Assembly: GCA_026931725.1 (NCBI GenBank)
Contig: JAIXLE010000059.1
Location: 99,821 to 163,820, forward strand
Origin: Bacteroidales bacterium
Lineage (GTDB): Bacteria; Planctomycetota; Planctomycetia; Gemmatales; Gemmataceae
DNA length: 64,000 nt
Reading direction: 5' to 3'
The position numbers and the translations under genes were made by a program. Of this stretch, positions 7,976 to 16,618 are shown in pieces. Each line of letters opens with the position of its first letter. The stretch's first letter is position 1. The notes under the pieces are model-generated. The model worked only from the letters and a program-made list of their open reading frames with translations. It was not told where the DNA came from and did not search any database.

Positions 7976-8854
7976 GTGAGCGAAGCCCGTCCGAACCGCA
8001 GACAGGATGCACCAATGTCTCGACTTCGCCGATACCGAACGGATGCCGTCCAGTGCCCACTGGAGACATATCTCCGTGAGATCAACGAGACGGCTCTGCT
8101 GAGCGCCGATCAGGAAAAAGATCTCGCCCGCCGCATCGAAACGGGCGACACGGAAGCACGGGATCAGATGGTTCGTGCGAACCTCCGGCTCGTGGTCAAT
8201 ATCGCTCGCGGCTATACCGGAAAAGGGCTTGCCCTGCAAGACCTGATTGAGGAAGGCAACCTCGGTTTGCTGCGGGCCGTCGAAGGCTTTGACCCCAATA
8301 TGAATACGCGATTCAGTACCTATGCCAGCTACTGGATCAAGCAAAGTATCAAGCGTGCCCTCGTCAACACGGCAAAGACGATTCGGATTCCTGCCTACAT
8401 GGTCGAACTGCTGGCCAAATGGCGGCGCGCCAATAATAAGCTCACCGATGAACTTGGCCGCCCGCCCACCCATGAAGAAATCGCCAAGTTGCTCGGTTTG
8501 CCGAAGAAGAAACTGAACATCATCAAGAAAGCGATTCGCGTCTATAACTCCGCGCCGCAGACCGAACAGGCGGGCGAGAACGGTTGGAGCATCGAAGAGA
8601 TGCTGATGGATGGTCGGGCCAAGGCACCGGACCTGGAGATGGTCGAATCCGATGTTCTCAAACATGTCATGATTCTGCTGGAAAAGATGGACAAACGGGA
8701 AGCGACCGTGTTACGAATGCGGTTCGGCCTGGACGAGGAAGACCCGAAGACGCTCAAAGAAATTGGTGAAAGCCTCGGGTTGACCCGTGAGCGTGTGCGT
8801 CAGATTGAAAGTGAAGCCCTCAAAAAATTGAGCGACAGCCTCAATGCGGATTGA
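7976..8854 (+). CDS. RNA polymerase sigma-70 family factor (group 1/2 type)
   Basis: The product directs RNA polymerase to promoters. It contains region 1.2 (CPLETYLREINETALLS), region 2 with 'RLVVNIARGYTGKGL', the core-binding 'DLIEEGNLGLLRAVE' and the -10-recognising 'FSTYASYWIKQSIKRAL'. Region 3 (PPTHEEIAKLLG) and a full region 4 with the helix-turn-helix 'ESLGLTRERVRQIESEALKKL' follow, interrupted here only for quoting limits. No region 1.1 or long N-terminus is present, so it is closer to RpoS/SigB-like secondary factors than to the primary RpoD. GTG 7976 gives 292 residues; ATG 8015 (MSRLRRYR) is an equally good start. Neither has a clear Shine-Dalgarno. Confidence 0.93.
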   Translation: MSEARPNRRQDAPMSRLRRYRTDAVQCPLETYLREINETALLSADQEKDLARRIETGDTEARDQMVRANLRLVVNIARGYTGKGLALQDLIEEGNLGLLRAVEGFDPNMNTRFSTYASYWIKQSIKRALVNTAKTIRIPAYMVELLAKWRRANNKLTDELGRPPTHEEIAKLLGLPKKKLNIIKKAIRVYNSAPQTEQAGENGWSIEEMLMDGRAKAPDLEMVESDVLKHVMILLEKMDKREATVLRMRFGLDEEDPKTLKEIGESLGLTRERVRQIESEALKKLSDSLNAD

Positions 8855-8860
8855 ATCAGG

Positions 8861-8881
8861 CGTTGGCGGGCATCGCCAACG
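8861..8881. terminator. Short hairpin between convergent genes
   Basis: CGTTGGCG (8861-8868) and CGCCAACG (8874-8881) form an 8-bp stem with a 5-base loop between the sigma-factor stop and the archease stop. There is no T tract, so terminator function in either direction is only probable. Confidence 0.4.
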
Positions 8882-8889
8882 GGCGAGCC

Positions 8890-9300
8890 CTAGATGTCAA
8901 CGATCACCTCGGCTCGCCACCCTGCCGCGTTCTGTTCCACTTGCAATTCGTGATAAGTAATGGCCTTGACTTCATGGGCGGGGATGTGCCGAGTGGAATC
9001 GAATGGTTCCCCCCAAATGGTCGCGTTCAGCCCCTCTTCGTGCATGACCACCTCCGCACGGGCCACCAACCTGTGTTCCGTCTCGAACCGATAGAGCAAC
9101 TCCCGTAGCCAATCGAACAGGAGCAAATCCTGTTCACGGCCCGCGATTTCCACGGTTTGCGTGGTGGTCGCCTGGATGGATTCGGGGTTGTCGATGATCG
9201 CGGAATACAGGCACAGGGCCGCTTCCGCGAAAAGGGAAGGGAGGTCGGGTGTCTGGATGCGGAGGCCAAGATCCGCTGTATGTTCAAAGAGTTCGTGCAT
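8890..9300 (-). CDS. Archease family protein
   Basis: Archease activates RtcB-type RNA ligases by promoting guanylylation. The 136-residue product shows the family hallmarks: an N-terminal 'FEHTADLGLRI' and LFAEAA helix, a central 'LLLFDWLRELLYRFE' and a C-terminal 'HEVKAITYHELQVEQ'. The D and H residues of the metal and ligase-contact site are present. I start it at ATG 9300 (MHELFEHTAD), where archeases normally begin. The ATG at 9354 adds an atypical hydrophobic leader. No rtcB is visible in this window, so any partner is encoded elsewhere. Confidence 0.88.
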   Translation of the reverse strand: MHELFEHTADLGLRIQTPDLPSLFAEAALCLYSAIIDNPESIQATTTQTVEIAGREQDLLLFDWLRELLYRFETEHRLVARAEVVMHEEGLNATIWGEPFDSTRHIPAHEVKAITYHELQVEQNAAGWRAEVIVDI

Positions 9301-9396
9301 ATCCGCATCGTAGCAGAAGATTATGCCCCCGGCGAGAACGGGTTCAGGAATCATCCCGCGAGCGTGTTCTCCTGTGCGACGCGCGGCGGGGGATCA

Positions 9397-11760
9397 TCAT
9401 TCTCGCAGTTTCACAAACAATTGCGGGACAGTCTGTTCTTGTCCATCCTGACCTTTGGCGATGATGTTCACGGATCGTTCCACTTCACCAACGCCTTTCA
9501 CGAAGACATGGTTGATCACCACATCGGCTGTGGCTGCTGTGGCTTTGTAGGGGTACTTCACCCGGATCGTTACGCTATCTTTGTTTTCGCCCCATTTCCC
9601 GAAGCCGACGACCTCATAGACTTTGTCGTCTCCGTTCGGAAGCCGGGTTTTCCAGGTATCGCCTTGTTTGGCTCCCAGTTTGAACAGAGGCTCGTAAGTG
9701 AACTCACGATCGCGTGGGCCGCCGAGTGTCCCCAGTTCGATCATGTTCTCTTTCACCCTGGCTTTTTGAGGCAGCGACTTGACGTTGACCGTGCGAGCCG
9801 GTGGGGTGTTCGTTGTTTGCGCGGTGAGAGTGGCCCCCTGTTGCACGACGGAAATGTCGATCTGCCCATCGTCTTTGAACTGGAATTTTTGACGTGTATA
9901 CGCCCAGCCGTTCTGCGCGGGTGCGAAGGCGAAGACATCGTAAAACTGTTCCCGAGCTGTTAGAGGGAAGAAGTCGGCCCCCGTCATTGGTTTTGGAGGT
10001 TCAGGCTTCGTGGGTGGCGTAGCTGGTTTTGTGGGTGGCGGGGTTGGCTTCGTGGGTGGCGGTTTGGGTTTGGTTGGTGGTGGTTTGGGGGTTGTCTTGG
10101 GCGTGGTCGGTTTTGGGGGCGACGCTTTGGGCGGCTGCGGTTTCGGCAACACTGCGGGTGGGGGTACTGGGGGGATTGCCGCGACATCCCGGCCGGTGGC
10201 TTTGGGCTTATCATTCCCACCCGAGAGCAGGAGGAACAAACCGCCGATGATGAGGAGCAACAGCAGGCCGCCCCCGATCCCGGCCATGACGATCATGGAT
10301 TTTTGAGTATTTTCGGCCTTTTTTTGTTTCTTCTTGCGGTTCTCGATCCGGGAATCCGAATCGGAGGATGCTTTGGCCTTGACGGTTGCGCGTGGGGCAT
10401 CCGCCGTGGTGCGAGCGGAAGGGCCAGAGGTGGGCGCGGCCGGTTCCGTCAACGGGTTGGCCGTGCGGGGTTGTGAACCGGGGCCAGCACGTTTGATCGA
10501 GGCTTTCGAGACTGGCTCGCCGGATAACGGTACGGCGGACGGTGGACCGGCTTTGGTCGGCGCGGAACTGGAGGCGCTGCCGGTGCTCGCATCTAACAGA
10601 CTCGGCAAATTGACAGCAGGCAGAGACATAAACGAAGCGCCTGCCGAACTATAGGCTCCATCGGATACGGAATCCTGGGGCAACGGCACGAGCGGTTTGG
10701 GCATCTCGCTTTCCGCGGGCGGGGCGATGGGCTGCGAGGTCCAGGGTTGCAGCGCCACGACCACATCCATCGGCGTTTGGTAGCGTTCGTCGGGCGATTT
10801 CGCGAGCATCTTTTGCAGGACATTCCACAAAGCGTCCGGCACATCGGGGCGATATTCTTGGATCGGCTTGGGTGGGCGAATCTGGTGCCAGATCAGTTTT
10901 TGAGCCGTGGTTCCGCCTTCTCCGAAGGGGGTTTTACCGGACAAGAGGAAATACAAGGTCATCCCGAGGCTATAGATGTCCGCGCGAATATCGACCGCGT
11001 GGCTATCCATCGCCTGTTCCGGGGCGAGGAACTCGGCAGTGCCCAGAATCGAGGCGGCATCGTGTTCCTTCGTGAGGTTGTCGTCATCCTCATGAAAGAG
11101 CAACGCCAAACCCATGTCGAGTAGTTTGACCGTCCCGGTGCGATCGAGCAACAGGTTGGCGGGTTTGATGTCGCGGTGAACCATGCCGCGTTCGTGAGCG
11201 TGCTGTAAACCGAGTGCGGCCTGGGCGATATAATGCGAGGCTCGTTCGGGGCTCAGGGTGCCGTTGAGCCGGATCATCTCATGCAGGTTCCGGCCTTCGA
11301 CATACTCCGTCACGAGGAAGTGGAAGTTGCCATCCACGTCGACATCGTAGGCACCCACGATATTGGGGTGGTGCAGGGCCGCGGCGGCGCGGGCTTCACG
11401 GTGGAACCGATCGACGGCCGAGGCATTTTTGGCCATGTTGGGCGGTAGCACTTTGATGGCCACCCGTCGCCGCATGACTTTGTGTTCACAGAGGAACACG
11501 CTGGCCATCCCGCCTGCGCCCAAACGATCCAGGATACGGTATTTGCTACTGAGCACGAACCGTTGCAGCTTCCCTTTGAGGAGCGGTTCGAGCTGATACC
11601 GCGTCATTAACCCATTTTGGATCAGCAGTTCCGCCAAAGCCGCGGGGTCATCGGGCGGACTGGGTAGTTTGGTGACAAACTGGTCCAACCGACGTGGCTC
11701 CAATGCCCCGCTTTTCTTGATGAGGTCGAGGAAAGTCTCGAGGGAAGTGGTTCCTGTCAT
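9397..11760 (-). CDS. Membrane Ser/Thr protein kinase (Hanks type)
   Basis: The 787-residue protein has a helical N-terminal extension (about 1-70, LLIQNGLMTRYQLEPLLKGK, as in other planctomycete kinases). A full kinase domain (about 75-345) has the glycine loop GAGGMASVF, VAIK Lys103, HRDIKPAN with catalytic Asp197, DMG in place of DFG (215-217) and LAPEQA. An Ala/Pro/Ser linker leads to one transmembrane helix (GLLLLLIIGGLFLLL). Next comes a Pro-Lys-Thr repeat segment and an external domain of about 200 residues of unknown function. It probably senses an outer signal and phosphorylates cytoplasmic substrates. ATG 11760 is preferred to 11832 because MTGTTSLETFLDLI begins the conserved region. 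Confidence 0.92.
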   Translation of the reverse strand: MTGTTSLETFLDLIKKSGALEPRRLDQFVTKLPSPPDDPAALAELLIQNGLMTRYQLEPLLKGKLQRFVLSSKYRILDRLGAGGMASVFLCEHKVMRRRVAIKVLPPNMAKNASAVDRFHREARAAAALHHPNIVGAYDVDVDGNFHFLVTEYVEGRNLHEMIRLNGTLSPERASHYIAQAALGLQHAHERGMVHRDIKPANLLLDRTGTVKLLDMGLALLFHEDDDNLTKEHDAASILGTAEFLAPEQAMDSHAVDIRADIYSLGMTLYFLLSGKTPFGEGGTTAQKLIWHQIRPPKPIQEYRPDVPDALWNVLQKMLAKSPDERYQTPMDVVVALQPWTSQPIAPPAESEMPKPLVPLPQDSVSDGAYSSAGASFMSLPAVNLPSLLDASTGSASSSAPTKAGPPSAVPLSGEPVSKASIKRAGPGSQPRTANPLTEPAAPTSGPSARTTADAPRATVKAKASSDSDSRIENRKKKQKKAENTQKSMIVMAGIGGGLLLLLIIGGLFLLLSGGNDKPKATGRDVAAIPPVPPPAVLPKPQPPKASPPKPTTPKTTPKPPPTKPKPPPTKPTPPPTKPATPPTKPEPPKPMTGADFFPLTAREQFYDVFAFAPAQNGWAYTRQKFQFKDDGQIDISVVQQGATLTAQTTNTPPARTVNVKSLPQKARVKENMIELGTLGGPRDREFTYEPLFKLGAKQGDTWKTRLPNGDDKVYEVVGFGKWGENKDSVTIRVKYPYKATAATADVVINHVFVKGVGEVERSVNIIAKGQDGQEQTVPQLFVKLRE
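10010..10112 (-). repeat. Tandem Pro/Thr/Lys-coding repeat inside the kinase gene
   Basis: Short degenerate repeats of GTGGGTGGCG-type units on the plus strand encode reiterated PPPTKP and PPTKPEPP units in the kinase. They form an extended, probably periplasm- or wall-spanning stalk just after the transmembrane helix. The array is likely to vary in length between strains. Confidence 0.7.
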
Positions 11761-12152
11761 TCGGCTCCTCGCCTCATGAAATCCAGCTTGTGCCGTAGCG
11801 AAACGGCCGCTGACAACGGATCGGACGTGCAAAAACCCGCGACTGCACGGAGTCGTGCCTTGAACTGTGAGTTTAAGCGGACCCTACGGGTGCCGTCAAG
11901 GGGGCTACTCCGAGTGCTCGGGTGATCTGTGCAGATTATCGGCCTTCTCATCCGATTATGCGGGAAAATATACCACCTGTTCGGTTTGAAAAGGCTATAC
12001 CGACCGCGCATGGCGAACCGATGAACGAATGGAGGCGTGACACGATTGGCGTTCATGGTCGATGCGGGATGGAGATGCCCGGTTGGCCCGCAGAACCCAT
12101 CACGGAGTTTTTCACGTCCTTCCGGCTACCCTGTACCGTGGAGTCCATCATC
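11761..12152. other. 392-bp divergent intergenic region (kinase / TolC-like)
   Basis: This gap lies between the two divergent genes. ORFs extend into it from both sides but carry no recognisable sequence. CATAAT on the minus strand (11953-11958) could be a -10 for the kinase, but no matching -35 was found. I see no other feature. Confidence 0.4.
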
Positions 12153-13604
12153 ATGTTACGAACGCTGGGAAAATTGGGGGCTCTCGGGCTGACCATTTCT
12201 CATTTCGTCACCTCGCCCCTTGCGTTCGCCGCGGAACCGGGTGGTGCGGAGCCTGCCCCGCCATCAGCCAATGCCACCCCCGAGCGTGTTTATACCCTTT
12301 CCGAACTTGTGGCGATCGGTCTGAATAGTAACCCCCGGCTCGCGCAAGCCCGACTGGCGATCGATAACGCGCGGGGGCGTGCCTTGCAAGCGGGGCTCTA
12401 CCCCAACCCCACCATTGATATCTTGGGTGACGAACTCGGCGACCAAACGGGGCGCGGCGGGATCTGGACCACGCCCAAAGTGAGCCAGGAAATCGTTACT
12501 GCTCGCAAGTTGCGGCTCAACCGGGCTGCCGTCAATCAGGAAGCGAATCAAGCGGTCCTCGGGTTGCAATTTCAACGCTATCAACTCCTTGCGGAAATTC
12601 GAGAAGCGTATTTCTCCGTCGTGACGATCGAAAGTCGGATCGAGATTTTACGCCGAATCGTCAGCATCATGGATGAATCCGTCGAACAAACGGAAAACTT
12701 GCTCAAAGCCCGTCAAGTGGCCCGACTCGATCTGGTCCAACTGGAAGTGCAGGCCGAGCAGTTCCGCGCGGAACTGGAAGCGACGGAGCAGGAACTCCCC
12801 GCCGCGTTTCGGCGATTGGCCGCGATTGTCGGCGTGGCCAACCTTCCCAAGGGGATCGTCGCCGGTGACCTACTGGGCGAACTCCCACCGTATGAGTTGG
12901 ACCGCATCCAGGCTTACGTCCTCGGCATTCACCCCAACATCGCCGCCGCACGAGCCGGGGTCGAACGGGCACAAATCTTGCTCCGCCGGGCCGAAGTGGA
13001 ACCGATCCCGAACCTGACCCTGTCATCGGGATACACCCGCCAGAATCAGAATAAATCCAGCGACGGCCTCATCGGTTTGAGCTTCACCCTGCCCGTATGG
13101 AACCGCAATCAAGGGAACATTCAAGCCGCTCAAGCCGAACTGGGATCGGCGATTCAACAAGTCACCCGCGTGGAAAACAGCCTCACGGATCAGGTGGCCA
13201 CCGCCTACCGGAACTTCACCGCCGCTCGCCGTCGAGCCGATCGCTACCGTACCGCGATTCTACCCCGCGCCGAGGAAACGAATCAACTTTCGCTGAAAGC
13301 CTACCAAGGCGGACAGTTTGAATACCTCCGCGTCCTGGAAGCGCAACGCTCCCTGGCCCAATCCAAGCTCGAATATATCCGCGTCCTCAGCGAGGCGTGG
13401 CTCGCCGCGAGTGCCATTTCCGGGCTGACACTCGAAGATAACTGGCCGCCGCGTATGCAACCGCAAGGCCCACCTGCCTCCGAACCACTGGACTCTCCGC
13501 AACAGATCCCACCCCCCGCACCCCGAGCCAAACCCCGAATCCAGGAAATGAATGCGGAAACCGGCATCCGCCCCCTTGTGGCCCAACTTCTCCGCCACCG
13601 ATAG
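12153..13604 (+). CDS. TolC/CzcC-like outer-membrane efflux protein
   Basis: This is the outer-membrane channel component of an efflux system. The 483-residue product has a signal peptide (MLRTLGKLGALGLTIS... ending near LAFAAEP). The two long coiled-coil repeats typical of the outer membrane efflux protein family follow, with 'LNSNPRLAQARLAIDNARG' in the first and 'GIHPNIAAARAGVERAQ' in the second. Beta segments include 'LPVWNRNQGNIQAAQAE' and 'AYQGGQFEYLRVLEAQRSL'. The Pro-rich C-terminal tail is dispensable in relatives. I start at ATG 12153 because the signal peptide begins there. No inner-membrane pump or adaptor gene is adjacent, so it works with partners encoded elsewhere. Confidence 0.9.
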   Translation: MLRTLGKLGALGLTISHFVTSPLAFAAEPGGAEPAPPSANATPERVYTLSELVAIGLNSNPRLAQARLAIDNARGRALQAGLYPNPTIDILGDELGDQTGRGGIWTTPKVSQEIVTARKLRLNRAAVNQEANQAVLGLQFQRYQLLAEIREAYFSVVTIESRIEILRRIVSIMDESVEQTENLLKARQVARLDLVQLEVQAEQFRAELEATEQELPAAFRRLAAIVGVANLPKGIVAGDLLGELPPYELDRIQAYVLGIHPNIAAARAGVERAQILLRRAEVEPIPNLTLSSGYTRQNQNKSSDGLIGLSFTLPVWNRNQGNIQAAQAELGSAIQQVTRVENSLTDQVATAYRNFTAARRRADRYRTAILPRAEETNQLSLKAYQGGQFEYLRVLEAQRSLAQSKLEYIRVLSEAWLAASAISGLTLEDNWPPRMQPQGPPASEPLDSPQQIPPPAPRAKPRIQEMNAETGIRPLVAQLLRHR

Positions 13605-13658
13605 CCACCCCAAACCCCTTCCCCCACAAAAGAGTTGTGAAGAGTTTGTAAATCGCTC

Positions 13659-13686
13659 TTGCCAGCTGAACAGGGGCTGATAAATT
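13659..13686 (+). promoter_or_regulatory. Possible promoter for rpsO
   Basis: TTGCCA (13659-13664) and TAAATT (13681-13686) are separated by 16 bp. They lie about 80 bp upstream of rpsO in an AT-richer stretch. Matches to consensus are 5/6 and 4/6. Confidence 0.35.
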
Positions 13687-13767
13687 GCTGTAATCTCTGA
13701 TAGTCAGAATGTCTTTGTCCGTTGGCAGGAGTGCGACGCGGCGGAGGACCAGCGAGGAACAGGGGCG

Positions 13768-14037
13768 ATGGCGATCACCAAGGACCGCAAGGCTGAACTG
13801 ATTACCGAATTCAAACGCGGAGAGGTCGATACCGGATCTCCCGAAGTCCAGATTGCGCTGCTCACGAATCGGATCGTGTATCTGACGGAGCATATGCGGC
13901 AGCACAAGAAAGACTTCTCCAGCCGACGTGGGCTGTTGAAACTGGTCAGCCAGCGTTCTGATCTGCTGAAATACCTCCGGGAAAACGACCGGCCACGGTA
14001 TCTCGCAGTCATTCAACGGCTCGGCCTGCGGAAGTAA
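13768..14037 (+). CDS. rpsO: 30S ribosomal protein S15
   Basis: S15 is a primary 16S rRNA-binding protein needed for central-domain assembly. The 89-residue product has the family pattern throughout: '[15 protein letters not shown]', '[19 protein letters not shown]', '[12 protein letters not shown]' and '[13 protein letters not shown]'. Length is exactly typical. GGGG precedes the ATG. It is followed 165 bp later by pnp in the widely conserved rpsO-pnp order. Confidence 0.97.
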   Translation: MAITKDRKAELITEFKRGEVDTGSPEVQIALLTNRIVYLTEHMRQHKKDFSSRRGLLKLVSQRSDLLKYLRENDRPRYLAVIQRLGLRK

Positions 14038-14202
14038 GCCGACTGCTGGCAATGCCCCGGAGGGTACCTACACCATGATCGGCCAGGATCCGATCAGCCG
14101 GGATGGCCCAAAACCGTAAACCCAGAATCTCGTTCCGCTCGCTGGTATCTCCGTCCCCTCGTCACCCTGCCGCAACCTGATTTGCGGAAAGGGTTTACTA
14201 TC

Positions 14203-16383
14203 GTGGCGGTTACCCGCGTTGAACGCACTCTCGGCCAGGGGACGCTCGTCCTCGAAACTGGCAAACTGGCCAAACAAGCCCACGGTTCCGTTACCGTCCA
14301 AATGGGCGGCACCGTCGTCCTCGTCGCCTCCGTGCAAGGGAACCCTATCCCCGGACGCGACTTCTTCCCCCTCCAGTGCGAGTATCGGGAACGCTCCTAC
14401 GCTGCGGGAAAATTCCCCGGCGGCTACATCAAACGCGAAAGCCGACCCAGCACCAAAGAAACGCTCACCTCCCGACTCATGGACCGGCCACTCCGGCCCC
14501 TCTTCCCGCCGACGTTCTACAATGAAGTCCAGGTTCACGCCAACGTCTTCTCCGCCGACAAGGAGAACGACCCCGATGTTCTCGCCATCATCGGCGGCAG
14601 CGCCAGCCTGCACATCGCCAGCACGCCGTTTTTGAAACCGCTCGGAGCCGTCCGCGTTGGCCGTGTTCATGGTCAATTCATCGTGATGCCGACTCATGCG
14701 CAGATGGAAGAAAGCGACCTCGATTTGATCGTCGCCGCCACCCGCGATGCCATCTGCATGATCGAAGGGTTCGCCCGCGAACTGCCCGAAGAAACCGCGA
14801 CCGAAGCGATCCTGTTCGCCTTTCATCAAATCCAAATCGTCATCGACGCGATTGAGGAACTGCGCGAAAAAGCCGGACTCGGACCCAAAGAACTCCCGCC
14901 ACCCGCCGCGCCGAACCCCCTCATCGACGAACTACACCAGAAGTACGGCGACGAGTTCAAAAAACGCTACCTCACCGAAGGGAAACTCGCCCGCTACGCC
15001 GCACTGGACGAACTCAAAGCCCAGGTCAAGAAGGACTACGAACCCGCCGAGGGAGCAGAACCCGCCCACACGCAGGAAGCCGTCGCGGCGGCGTTCTCCG
15101 CGCTGCGCGAACGGATCTTCCAGGAAATCACCATGACCGGCACCCGGATCGACGGGCGCGGCCTGGAAGAAATCCGCCCGCTCGCTGGGGAAGTGTCCGT
15201 GCTGCCTCGCACCCACGGTTCTGCCCTCTTCCAGCGGGGAGAAACCCAAGCGCTCGTCGTCGCCACACTCGGCACGAATCAGGATGAACAAAAGATCGAA
15301 GGATTGTTGCCTGAGTACAGCAAAAAGTTCATGCTCGATTACAATTTCCCGTCGTTCTCCGTCGGGGAATGTAAACCGATCCGTGGACCCGGTCGGCGGG
15401 AGATCGGCCACGGGATGCTCGCCGAGCGTTCGCTCAAAGCGGTTCTCCCCCCACCGTCCAAATTCCCCTACACGATTCGGCTTGTCTCCGAAATCCTCGA
15501 AAGCAACGGCTCCTCGTCGATGGCCTCGGTCTGTGGCGGCACCTTGGCGTTGATGGATGCGGGCGTGCCGATCAAGCAACCCGTGGCCGGGATCAGCATT
15601 GGCCTCGTCACCCGTGGCGATGAATACGTCCTGCTCACTGACATCCAAGGGGACGAAGACCACTACGGCGACATGGATTTCAAGGTGGCGGGCACCCAAA
15701 AAGGTGTCACCGGCATTCAGCTCGACATCAAGATTGATGGCATCACCGAAGACATCATCAAGGAAGCGCTCGAACAAGCCCGCAAGGCCCGCCTCGACAT
15801 TCTCAAGGTGATGCTCAGCACGCTCCGGGCACCGCGGAAGACCATCAACGATAATGCCCCCCGCCTGCTGACGGTGAAAATCAACCCCGAAAAGATTGGC
15901 CTGCTCATCGGGCCTGGTGGCAAGACGATTCGCGCCATTCAGGAAGAAACCGGGGCCAAGCTCGATGTCGACAACGATGGCCTCGTTTCGATTGCCCACT
16001 CCGATGCCGCCGGTGCCGAAGCCGCGAAAGCCAAGGTCGAAGCCCTCTGTGCGGAAATCAAGATCGGCGCGATCTACGAAGGGAAAGTCACCAGCATCAA
16101 AGACTTCGGTGCCTTCATCGAAATCAGCCCCGGTCGGGATGGGCTTTGCCACATTTCGGAAATTGACAGCGGCTACGTCGGTCGAGTCGATGACGTGGTC
16201 AAAGTCGGCGACCGCGTCACGGTGAAGGTCATCGCCATTGATGACCAGGATCGGATCAAGCTCTCGCGGAAGGCGCTGATGCCGCCTCGGGAAGGGGGCG
16301 AGGAATCCGCCGAAGGCCGGGAACCCCGCGAAAACCGCTCTGGCCCCCGTGGGAACAGCGGTGGCCGCCGCGATCGCGGGTAA
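14203..16383 (+). CDS. pnp: Polyribonucleotide nucleotidyltransferase (PNPase)
   Basis: PNPase is the trimeric 3'-5' phosphorolytic exoribonuclease of the RNA degradosome. Two RNase PH domains (about 1-220 and 310-545) are linked by an alpha-helical region. A KH domain with LLIGPGGKTIRAI and a C-terminal S1 domain (YEGKVTSIKDFGAFIEI) follow, then a short Arg/Gly-rich tail. FFPLQCEYRE and the second-domain 'GRREIGHGMLAERSL' are intact. GTG 14203 is chosen: GGAAAGGG lies about 10 bp upstream and it gives the standard MxVTRVERTLG start; TTG 14182 is the alternative. It is downstream of rpsO, and in other bacteria pnp is autoregulated through its leader. Confidence 0.96.
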   Translation: MAVTRVERTLGQGTLVLETGKLAKQAHGSVTVQMGGTVVLVASVQGNPIPGRDFFPLQCEYRERSYAAGKFPGGYIKRESRPSTKETLTSRLMDRPLRPLFPPTFYNEVQVHANVFSADKENDPDVLAIIGGSASLHIASTPFLKPLGAVRVGRVHGQFIVMPTHAQMEESDLDLIVAATRDAICMIEGFARELPEETATEAILFAFHQIQIVIDAIEELREKAGLGPKELPPPAAPNPLIDELHQKYGDEFKKRYLTEGKLARYAALDELKAQVKKDYEPAEGAEPAHTQEAVAAAFSALRERIFQEITMTGTRIDGRGLEEIRPLAGEVSVLPRTHGSALFQRGETQALVVATLGTNQDEQKIEGLLPEYSKKFMLDYNFPSFSVGECKPIRGPGRREIGHGMLAERSLKAVLPPPSKFPYTIRLVSEILESNGSSSMASVCGGTLALMDAGVPIKQPVAGISIGLVTRGDEYVLLTDIQGDEDHYGDMDFKVAGTQKGVTGIQLDIKIDGITEDIIKEALEQARKARLDILKVMLSTLRAPRKTINDNAPRLLTVKINPEKIGLLIGPGGKTIRAIQEETGAKLDVDNDGLVSIAHSDAAGAEAAKAKVEALCAEIKIGAIYEGKVTSIKDFGAFIEISPGRDGLCHISEIDSGYVGRVDDVVKVGDRVTVKVIAIDDQDRIKLSRKALMPPREGGEESAEGREPRENRSGPRGNSGGRRDRG

Positions 16384-16405
16384 GTCTCTGGGGAGTTGTT
16401 GAGCA

Positions 16406-16453
16406 AGCGTCTGACACGCAACGGAGCAATGGCTCCATTCCGCGTCAGACGCT
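16406..16453 (+). terminator. Long stem-loop after pnp
   Basis: AGCGTCTGAC (16406-16415) pairs perfectly with GTCAGACGCT (16444-16453), and an inner GGAGC/GCTCC stem closes on AATG. The following T content is poor (GTGTTCGTTTC). It may be a weak terminator or an mRNA 3'-end stabiliser. Confidence 0.5.
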
Positions 16454-16556
16454 GTGTTCGTTTCATCGCTTCTGCTGATCTCCTCGCAGACATTGGACCC
16501 ACCGCGTCTCAGGCTCGCCGCGGGAATCGGAATGCCCTTTTCGGGATGATTGGCCG

Positions 16557-16562
16557 TATAAT
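16557..16562 (+). promoter_or_regulatory. -10-like TATAAT upstream of pckA
   Basis: A perfect TATAAT lies 56 bp before the pckA GTG, but no acceptable -35 sits at 16-18 bp spacing. Confidence 0.3.
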
Positions 16563-16618
16563 CAGCCGATGAGGAACCACGCGGAATTGCCCCGCTTCTG
16601 ACTTTCGGAGAATCCACG

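Noticed and set aside
10010..10112. CRISPR-like short repeats
   Set aside because: They are degenerate coding repeats for Pro/Thr/Lys units in the kinase; there are no unique spacers of uniform length.
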